From assembly GCA_000934455.1 (NCBI GenBank), contig KN882891.1, forward strand, positions 131,342-152,742: a DNA stretch of 21,401 nucleotides. Direction: 5' to 3'. The notes under the pieces were generated by a model. The model saw only the letters and a list, made by a program, of their open reading frames with translations, searched no databases and was not told where the DNA came from. Below are positions 1 to 8,167 of the stretch, piece by piece. Made by a program: the position numbers and the translations under genes. Source of the stretch: Apostichopus parvimensis (taxonomy: Eukaryota > Echinodermata > Holothuroidea > Aspidochirotida > Stichopodidae). Position 1 is the first letter of the stretch. Each line of letters starts with the position of its first letter.

Positions 1-58
1 TGTATCCCGGGCCTCCCGCTTTATATGCGGACACCCTAACCACTAGGCTATGGACGCT
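1..58 (-). repeat. tRNA-like SINE head, cut by left edge
   Basis: Read on the minus strand, this stretch has a good RNA polymerase III A box (TAGCCTAGTGG, plus positions 40-50). It is followed by a potential anticodon arm (TCCGC, seven-base loop ATATAAA, GCGGG) and the start of a T-arm-like CCCGGGAT. The expected B box GGTTCGANNC is not intact here, and the acceptor 3' side would lie outside the window. A degraded tRNA-derived SINE head is more likely than a working tRNA. The TTCGAA-containing palindrome at about 92-101 may be related debris. Confidence 0.45.
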
Positions 59-2884
59 GATTGTATATGTGCCCATATGTGTGTGCAGAGGTTCGAAACC
101 GGTAAGGAAGGTCGTAATTCTACTATAGGCGTCTGTCACCTGTATCGAACAATACTAGTTCTGTTTGGTGACATATTTGCCTTACTCTAGAGATCAACAT
201 GCATGATGCTAACCACTAGGATGAAATAGCTTCATAAAACTAACCAACTCACTGAAAATGTGACCAATTATATTATCTATTTCTAAACAAATCGTGATCT
301 GATAGAAATGTGACCAGATTATTATTAAAGCTGCGCTGATTGAAATGTGTGGGTAAATAATTACAGACAAAGTATTGTTTAGTACATTTCTTTCTCTTGT
401 TGGACCTCAGACGCCAGTTGATTTACACAAGTAAGTTTGATATTTTTTTAACACAACCTACCCGACAAACTGACAAAACAGGCCAAAACTGACGAAATAT
501 ATATTTTTTTTAATATTTTCTATCTTCTTTACTTGTTATCTTTATTATTGTTTATAGGTTTTCTGTTTTCAGCTACATATCTGATTTAACAAGGACATTC
601 TCAGTTCCTTGAACGACGGACGGCCGAATTACTTCTTGGTATACTCGTTGTAGGCATTGCTCATTTCATCTGGCCTAAATCTTCTCTCCGATCCCTACAA
701 CATAACGACCGCAGACCCTTTCTTGGATCAGCTGGTTTGGGGTTGCATTCTACTCAGTGTCTGTTCACAATAATACATTTCCCTTTCGGCGTTCCATGGC
801 ATTCTACTCAGTGTTCCGTTCGCCATAATACTGAACTGAGGGCGTCAAGAAGGACAGAACGTTAGCTTAAAGGGGGGCTATTTGCATGCGGCGATCTTCA
901 CTTTTTGTGGTTGATATTCGATTCTAAACTAAACTAACAATAATGGAGCTGATATCTGCTGTAGTTTCATGCACAAGACAAGTATGTGGGGAGGTTGGAG
1001 ACACGACACTAACGTAACTCTTTCAAAGATCTTGGTCAAGTTTTTTTTTTAGGGGCAATGCCCACATATATATCATTTACATAATGTGATGTTCCTCTTT
1101 TCAAAGAGGACAATAAAATATTGTTAAATATTCGCCTTAGGCCACAAACTTGTGTTCAGTATTCTTGAAACGAAGGTTGTACAAACAGAGGAATAACATG
1201 AACAGAAACTTAGGTAGTCATTCCTTTTACATCATCAATGTGCATAATTATAGCTCATGTTTATTCATAAATAACACTATATAATTAAGAAGAGACTTGT
1301 AAAATGGTCAGTCTTTGATGGATTTTGATGGGTTCAGTTGAAGCTATTTTCATGATTTCTATAATGCCTAATACGAGTGAGAAGGACGATGTTGTTCATA
1401 GGTGTCCATGGACCTTTACATTTCTTTGCATGCTAGTGTAGGCAGATGCATCGATTTAAACCTATTTCAATTAATTTTATAATTGACGAGGAATAAAGCT
1501 ATAGGCATACATTTCTTCTCTTTTTTATTATGGGGAAGGGAGGGAGGGTGGGGGGGGGGGGGTAATTATAAACTATTTTAGTTTTAACTCATTGTTTGCT
1601 GTAACAAATATTACCCAAGTGTCCTTATTGCTAAGACTTAGTTTTTTACCAATGTTTGATAGTTCAAGCTATAGTCTTCCTACAGCCTTCACCCCGCAAA
1701 GTATATTGATATATACACCGACCATTGGCAAAACTGATATACCATGAAAACAGATAGTTTTCAGTTCACAGAAGATTTATGAATCAGCTCTCTGCAATCC
1801 CAAAAATGTCAAGACGTACGGTAGGTCAATGGATAGATCATTGAAGGTTGTGCAAAAATTGCTTTTAAAAATTGAAAGGAATCATTCATATCATAAAAAA
1901 CGACACAAATATGTCAATATACTGAAGGGCCTGATATTGGCTCTTTTATTTTGACTATAAAATTGCGTAATTGTTTACTATGATAAGACCGTCTTCTAAT
2001 CATAAACCCTCTATTAGTGTATAGATAGCTTTTCCTAAATTAATCCTCTCTTAGTCTGTAATGAATTACCGGTAAATCTGGTCATGGTTAATTGCATAAG
2101 CTATGTATGACTTAATATTCTCTTTATGACTTAATTTTGAGAAAGATAAACTTGTGGCGACGAACATTCACTGCCTGTGACCGGAACGGTATATCTTTCA
2201 ACATGAAACTATGAATTATAGAATGTGAAACAACACTCTACAACTCAGCGTGAGTTAAACACAGGACAAATAAACTCTGCTCGGAAATGATGGCTATTAT
2301 TGCGTACCAGTTTTCGTAACCTTTCACATTTATTGTTTTAGCGTTGGTTTGTCAAAATGTGTGGTAGCTTGTCATAATACTGAAAGAAAGTTAACTAGAG
2401 AGAAATATCATTCTTGAATTCGCAGAATTAATGATGACCTCACTGCAAAGCTTTGCATATATGTAAGACACAATACATCAAATTGGTGAGACACAAATAT
2501 TTTTGTATAGTGGGTTGATTGTTAATAACCCGTTACCAAGGATCGAGTAGGAAAATGGTAGTAACCACATATGGTAGGTTCTGCATGGGGTATCCAATTA
2601 CGTATAAATAAGACAAGCCTAGTCCAAAATGACTAGTTCATGGAGAACTTGCACGGAGAAAGTGTATCCGACGAATTCGTCTTATATCTAGACCTAAACA
2701 CCGAACGCATATTACTATAATGCCGATCTATCCACCACTGTCTGTGCTATACATAGCCTCTGTTTTCTTATAAAGGAACCATAACTTTGCAGGGACACTA
2801 TACCGACTTTATACGTAATCTGGTTTTTGTGTTGAGTTTATATCACATTTGCGATATTAGTATAGTAGTCGACTGTTGAAGGAA
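59..2884. other. Gene-poor AT-rich DNA, no supported gene
   Basis: No open frame of convincing length or composition was found on either strand. Visible content is poly-T and poly-A runs, a 13-base G run at 1550-1562 and scattered AT-rich tracts. One near-perfect plus-strand splice-donor-like site (CAA then GTAAGT, about 428-435) has no recognisable exon before it. Confidence 0.6.
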
Positions 2885-2912
2885 AGATCAGGTAACCAAG
2901 ATCAGGTAACCA
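2885..2912. repeat. 14-bp direct doublet
   Basis: AGATCAGGTAACCA occurs twice head to tail (2885-2898 and 2899-2912). It is a short, recent-looking slippage or duplication with no function that I can see. Confidence 0.85.
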
Positions 2913-3015
2913 TGGTAATATAATTGTCGCTTTAGTGCAACTAGAGGACGCGACCCCAAAGTGGGTTGTGAACATTTTTCGGTGGGTCTCCGTCGAGAGT
3001 TTCGGAGCTTGTCTA

Positions 3016-3135
3016 TATACCTAGATCGATATCAAAACATATTCCTATACCTATATCGATATCAAATCATATTCCTATACCTAGATCGATATCAAATCAT
3101 ATTCATATACCTAGGTCGATATGAAATCATATTCC
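3016..3135. repeat. 30-bp minisatellite, four copies
   Basis: Four 30-bp units start at 3016, 3046, 3076 and 3106. The core is TATACC, TAGATCGATATCAAA, then CATATTCC; copies differ at only a few bases each. Because 30 is a multiple of three, the open frame across it (2961-3158, plus) reads a ten-residue repeat of the type YLDRYQIIFL. That frame has no sign of being a gene: no splice context, no family match and low-complexity composition. Confidence 0.9.
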
Positions 3136-3850
3136 AAGCTAGCTTTCATACATTCTGAGCATTCTGTTCTGAGGTGGAGTCTGGTGGGTCGTGACTAAGA
3201 AGTAAATGCGCTTATGGGAGATATTGGCTGGCAGTTGTAAAGTATAATTCCATGTAATTTGTGGATCACAAACATTTGTGCCGCAGATTCAGTTATAGGA
3301 TATATACTATGTTTAGCTTTGGTAGAGCGGCAGCCAAAACTAGAATGAGGGCTACACAATTAGTGCAGGCTTCATATCATATGCCCCATCAGAATGATAT
3401 ATATAGGCTAATTAGAACCCTAAAGACAATTACAGATGTGGTATGTGATTATTCATGTCATCTCAGGGCAGTAGAGATTAAGCGAAAATGATAAGCAACG
3501 TCGAAGTCACAGAAAGAAGATATAGGCAGGCAGCATGGGTCATCAACGGGCACCTAAAACAATCAGAAAAAGACTATATATTAGTAAGATTTTTTTATTT
3601 CAAGTTTGGGGAAAACGTGGTATCATTATCAAAAAACGTCTCATTGTAGAAGCATGATCATAGATGAACCCAAAACTAATGTCTATTACCCTTCAAAATA
3701 ATAAAAAAAAAATAACTATAACGTGATTGTATCAAACTTTAAATATCGAACGTCACGAGCTTCTGTGAATAGAAATTCATGGCGTACTCGAGTTTTAATC
3801 CTCCTACCCAATTATCATATTGTACAAAAGTAATGGACCGCAAATCTGAA
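3136..3850. other. No supported gene
   Basis: This stretch contains one 76-codon plus-strand open frame (3261-3491) that matches no family I recognise and has no clear splice context. The rest is AT-rich with poly-A and poly-T runs. Nothing else is visible. Confidence 0.5.
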
Positions 3851-4054
3851 TGTCTATATATTGCTATATGTCACGCATGTCCCCCCCCCCCGTTGATACT
3901 TACTTTCATAAGCAAAGACGTTATCTTCATTTTGGTTTTGGGGTCTAAAAGGTTAAAGAGATTATTCTGAACAAATATAATAATTGACATATTCTTATAT
4001 TTCAAGTTATCATTTATAAGTTTTGCTATAATAGCTTCTTCTATATTAGTATAG
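3851..4054. repeat. Copy 1 of a 204-bp direct duplication
   Basis: This segment is nearly identical to 4082-4285, spaced 231 bp with about 27 bp of unrelated DNA between. It starts TGTCTATATATTGC, contains an 11-base C run (3881-3891), and ends TTCTTCTATATTAGTATAG. Differences from copy 2 are scattered single bases and C-run length, so the duplication is fairly recent. An open frame overlapping it (3779-3970) has no coding signature. Confidence 0.92.
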
Positions 4055-4081
4055 TCAGTGGCGTAGGAAAGTACTTTTGAG

Positions 4082-4285
4082 TGTCTATATATTGCTATAT
4101 GTCACGCATCCCCCCCCCCCCCATTGATACTTACTTTCACAAGCAAAGATGTTATCTTCATTTTGGTTTTGGGGTCTAAAAGGTTAAAGAGATTATTCTG
4201 AACAAATAAAATAATTGACATATTCTTATCTTTCAAGTTATCATTGATAAGTGTTGCTATAATAGCTTCTTCTATATTGGCATAG
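4082..4285. repeat. Copy 2 of a 204-bp direct duplication
   Basis: Second copy of the 3851-4054 segment, with a 13-base C run at 4110-4122 and the same internal order of motifs. No target-site duplication or terminal inverted repeat was seen at the edges, so a local segmental duplication explains it better than two element insertions. Confidence 0.92.
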
Positions 4286-6641
4286 CCTCCTTAATAGGTT
4301 AATGTCCACTCATACAGATCTATAACTATAATGTTCTGCTCAAGATATGTTAATTATGGCATCATTAACGGAGTTACAATGTCTATCTCAGTGAGAAGAA
4401 CTACTCCCTCAAACAGCTAAGGAAAATCTTACTCCGTTTGGGAGATACCCTAGTTTGACGTCCTGTCTCGGAGCTGTCATTTGCAAATATGCGATGTCAT
4501 TGAGCGAATATGATTTGGGAACCTTTTAATTTCTCTTTCTGTTTCGTTTCTGATTTTCTTAGCTGATTCGTGAAGTTGTTCATGCATGACAACCAGCTCT
4601 AATACACAGCACAATCACGATGGCTGGATTTGTGTTTCCTTTAACAATATACTTACCAACGGTGTAGCGATACTGATCTTCTACATCAGATCTGATTCTT
4701 TTCGCTGTTGATTCTGATTTGTAGAGAACTGATCGCCTTTGTCAAACCTGAATCCGCCCTATAAAACACAAGCATAGTAATTGGCTTAATATACAATGTA
4801 TTGTATTCACACCCCCAGCCCGCACACCGTTTTCTTGCGGGCGGTGAGTGTGGTTGGATATGAGAATGCGTGCGCAGCGCATACCGACATACCGTACGGT
4901 ATTACTCATTACACGGTAGGCGTTGCAACGATTATTCATGGCGCATAAATGGAAGAGTATGGAAAGTTGACCAAACTTACGCCAAACGACTATAGTCGTA
5001 TAGAGAGACACCCTTTGAACGTAAACTAGGCTATGCAAAGCTTAACTTAATTTTATAGAACTTTTCTTAACTATGATATAACGATTGATACTCACTTCAC
5101 GGACTCCGAATCTCCATTCTCGAATAATGACAATAACGGCGTCAAAGAGCAGGTAAAGCACGGGGGAAAATACCACTATCAGATCAAAAATTAATAACAT
5201 GGTTAATATTCGACATAAAGCACAACCAGAGATCGTTATATGCAACGTTTCGGTGTGAAGTGATATTTACATTGCATGATCAGATTAATTATTTGTTTAT
5301 AAAGGGACACAATAGCCTAATGGTCCAGTTGTGCTTACAAGTTACATAGACTTTAATGCGGTGTAAAAGATTGTTATGTTTTCAATAATGTTAAGGAAGA
5401 TTACCGCGTACTCGATGCTTTTTATCATAGCGTGTTACATTGCAGCTGGTTAAGTGAATATATACTGTTTAAAACAAAAACGTAAAGCCAGTACACACGC
5501 GCGTCTGAACACGTACGTTTTTGACAATATTATTTTCTTGAAGCGCATTCTTTTCATGAGACTGATTTGCCGTGTTTACAAGATGGCGACAGAACCATTT
5601 TTGTTTCTCGTTGTACAGATACATAAGGAACCATAGCAGTATATGCTAACACAAGTAGCCTAGACTCAGGCACTATTTAGAAGGTAAGTTTGGACTTAAA
5701 GCCAGGGAAACTAGTGTTTCTAAGGAGATATAGGCTAGGGATGAAGGGAAGCAAAGATAAAGAATCATATCGGTAATATCACGATTTATTTGTAGTTACG
5801 ATGTATTTTATCTGTTTTGCATCAAAGGCCGATATTCCTAACACGGCAAAATATTAACAGTATGGCTTATCTTTCTATAAAAGTCGAGTGTCTAGTGACT
5901 CGGTGCTGTAAAGATATCTCTGGTTATGTGTAAACGAAAGGGGTTGTTTGATCTGTGACCCAATCAAAGGTGCAGTTTTTCTTGCATTTTTTAAAATATA
6001 AAATGCTTGTATGACTTTGTCAGAGATATGTTTTAGCGCAGCTATACAAAAACTATATGTTACACTACATGTGGATAGCGCACATTAGCGCGCAATTAAA
6101 TACACCAGGTGCGCGCAGACACAAGCTTCCACATGTGACGTATACAAGCGTGTGTTTCCTCACATGTGGCTACAATAACAAACACAGTATAGTACTAGCA
6201 TAGTATTATTATATGCGTTTAGTTATATGAGTGTTACACACGTACTTTCTAAAGCTTATTTATATCTTCGTAATTTAATCGAAACGTCAGAATGAATAGC
6301 AAAATAACTTTTGATTTGCTTCGCTTGGCTGGTATGTATAACTTTTGTAATTATAGTGACTCACCTTGTTACCAATGGGTTCCTTAAAAACTGTTTTACT
6401 TTGACTGATTTTCCCATAATCCACCAGCGAAATGTACCGTAGTACCAATATAGGAAATATTTCTGGTCGTCCCAAAACGTGAAGGTGTCCGGGAATTAGG
6501 GATAAAGAACAGCTTATTGTGATTTTCATCATACAATTGTGATTTTCATCATAATTGAGGAAAAATGAAAACTGTAACAGGAGGACCAGGTGACATAATT
6601 TGCCCGGTACCCGACCTGTCTCTGGATGCCTCTGCGTGATT
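4286..6641. other. Unassigned DNA with minus-strand donor-like sites
   Basis: No gene can be called. Four strong minus-strand donor-like sites (GTRAGT at 6364-6359, 5095-5090, 4980-4975, 4656-4651) and a hydrophobic open stretch near 5096-5175 hint at an undetected minus-strand transcript, but the pieces do not join into a recognisable protein. A 17-bp motif TTGTGATTTTCATCATA is repeated with a 20-bp period near 6517-6553. Confidence 0.35.
6067..6168. promoter_or_regulatory. Cluster of three ACATGTG E-box-like sites
   Basis: ACATGTGG at 6067-6074, CACATGTG at 6130-6137 and CACATGTG at 6161-6168. The last two form a 10-bp inverted repeat (CCACATGTGA and TCACATGTGG) about 20 bp apart. CACATGTG is a palindromic E-box of the kind bound by bHLH proteins, and TGACGTA directly follows the middle site. 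No transcription start is identified nearby, so a regulatory role is inference only. Confidence 0.3.
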
Positions 6642-7005
6642 TTAAAGGTTGTGAAGACTCGCGCAAAAAGAAACGTCTCTACCGGTAATATGACCTAGTT
6701 TCGAATGAGGTGTAACAGAAGTGTTAGACACCACCATCGATCCCAGAAAATACACACACGGCTTGCTACCGTCGGTAATTAGACACTATATGTACATTCA
6801 ATACATACAGCTACGGTCAATACCCACATCACAGTGTACATAGCAGCGTGGACATCTCAGGTCTAGCTAAAAGATAACAAGGTATCAAGTTTCATTACAG
6901 TCTGCATTTTGTAGCGACAAGAAGAAAACGTCATTTGCAAGCAACAGAAAGTTAACTTTTTCAGAGCGCGGCACGCTGTTTGGGGCGAGTCTTCAATGCC
7001 TTTAA
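6642..7005. mobile_element. Short non-autonomous inverted-repeat element (MITE)
   Basis: The left end is TTAA then AGGTTGTGAAGACTCGC (6646-6662). The right end, read on the minus strand, is TTAA then AGGCATTGAAGACTCGC (7001 downward). The two 17-bp termini match at 14 positions in inverted orientation. TTAA stands outside both ends, as expected for a piggyBac-type target duplication. The body is about 356 bp with no coding frame, so it is a non-autonomous element. A third end of the same type lies at 12105-12142. Superfamily assignment rests only on TTAA and short inverted ends. Confidence 0.7.
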
Positions 7006-8055
7006 ACCTTGTTGGTACTTATTAGTATACCGTACGCGGAGGTTTCGATTGGGTAAAAGAAGGTCCGATGACCATAAGCAAGTTTCGCTTGAGTGGGTGT
7101 GTATACTGTTTATTCATTGAAGGAGCGTTTTAATTAAACATCGAACTTTACTTATATATATATATAGCAAGGAAAACAGCACAGCGGTGTGTACATCTGC
7201 CAGAATGATTAGGCCTATGTTCCTTATTGGTACAATAAAATATTACTAGTTCACACGAATGGAAACATTTACCGTCGAGAAGAGATAATATTGAAATTGT
7301 GTATACTTTGGAAGATGTAAAGGTTCTGTCACTGGCGATGAGAGTGAGGGGTCCTATATATATCAATGAATAGAAAGTTGGAGGTTGGCCTTATTTGTAT
7401 GCCCGTAAGAAAAGGGGGCAGCAGAGTAGCAGACTACAACATGATATACGCGAATGGCTTTACTTGATTGGGTCATTCGAAAATACTTCTTTTTTTCAGG
7501 ACTGCTTGGCTTTTGCAAAGACTCAAGAAATCGCCAGTCTGAACGAGAGATAAATTCAGTGTTTAATACACTGGCCTTAGATGTTTGTTCTTTGTTAAAG
7601 TAAGTATTTTGCGACATTAAGGGTATAGCCTGGATCAGTTTTTTGTTTACGTCTCGGAATCGGTTAGACAAGACTCGAGGACTCGGACTCGAAAGGCCGC
7701 CAACACAAGTCCACTATATAGTTGTACCCACATTCATGGAGAATTTAGCACCCCTCCCCCCTCCTTCTCTCATTCCTCGGCCCAGTGTTAGTTTCTTGTT
7801 ACCACGGACATGCGATTCTGCTTGAGACCGCCTGAGACTACGTAGCCTATAACTGAAGGAAAACAAAGTGACATTCAATGTTAACCACTCTATAGTTCCG
7901 ATAGTTCATAGATGTTTCTTTGTCACGTTTATAGAAGATTCATTGGAAAATGCATGCTTAATTTATTTCCTTTTCGAATCGACTCTACATGATTTAATTA
8001 AGTTTAGTTTCAGAAAACTACTTCCTTTTGATAATATTTTTATCTTTCACCACAG
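7006..8055. other. Upstream flank or intron of the kinase gene
   Basis: The first visible kinase exon at 8056 begins in mid-codon, so this stretch should be an intron, and the true 5' exon(s) lie within or beyond it. I found no convincing preceding exon. Open frames here (7148-7671 minus, 7643-7825 plus) have no recognisable similarity or splice fit. The end of the stretch provides a pyrimidine-rich tract and CACAG acceptor before 8056. Confidence 0.5.
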
Positions 8056-8167
8056 GAGCTATCAGGAGATTGAAGATCAAAATCTCAAACTGAAACAAGA
8101 ACTTCGTTCCTGTCGTTGCAGAGGAGCAAGGTCCGCCAATGATGGAGCAGATGCTAAGAAAAGAAAG
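8056..8167 (+). CDS. Kinase exon a: coiled-coil-like and basic segment
   Basis: An acceptor follows a pyrimidine-rich tract (TCTTTCACCACAG). The exon begins with the last base of a codon and ends in phase 0 at AAG before GTGTCA, a middling donor. Only one of the three frames is open. The product starts SYQEIEDQNLKLKQELRS, a charged helix with heptad-like leucines, and ends in the basic run KKRK. With the R opening the next exon this makes KKRKR, a possible nuclear localisation signal. There is no in-frame ATG, so an upstream exon must exist unless translation starts later. Confidence 0.7.

Noticed and set aside
2961..3158. 65-codon repeat protein
   Set aside because: Explained by the 30-bp minisatellite; no gene context.
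5454..5683. Possible first exon of the kinase (ATGGCG context at 5583, strong donor GTAAGT after 5683)
   Set aside because: The frame stops at 5634-5636, and the phase needed to join 8056 hits TAG shortly before the donor. It could only be a 5' UTR exon, for which there is no other support.
7363..7671. 102-codon minus-strand frame upstream of the kinase
   Set aside because: Mixed composition but no family resemblance and no fitting splice sites; chance length in AT-rich DNA is possible.
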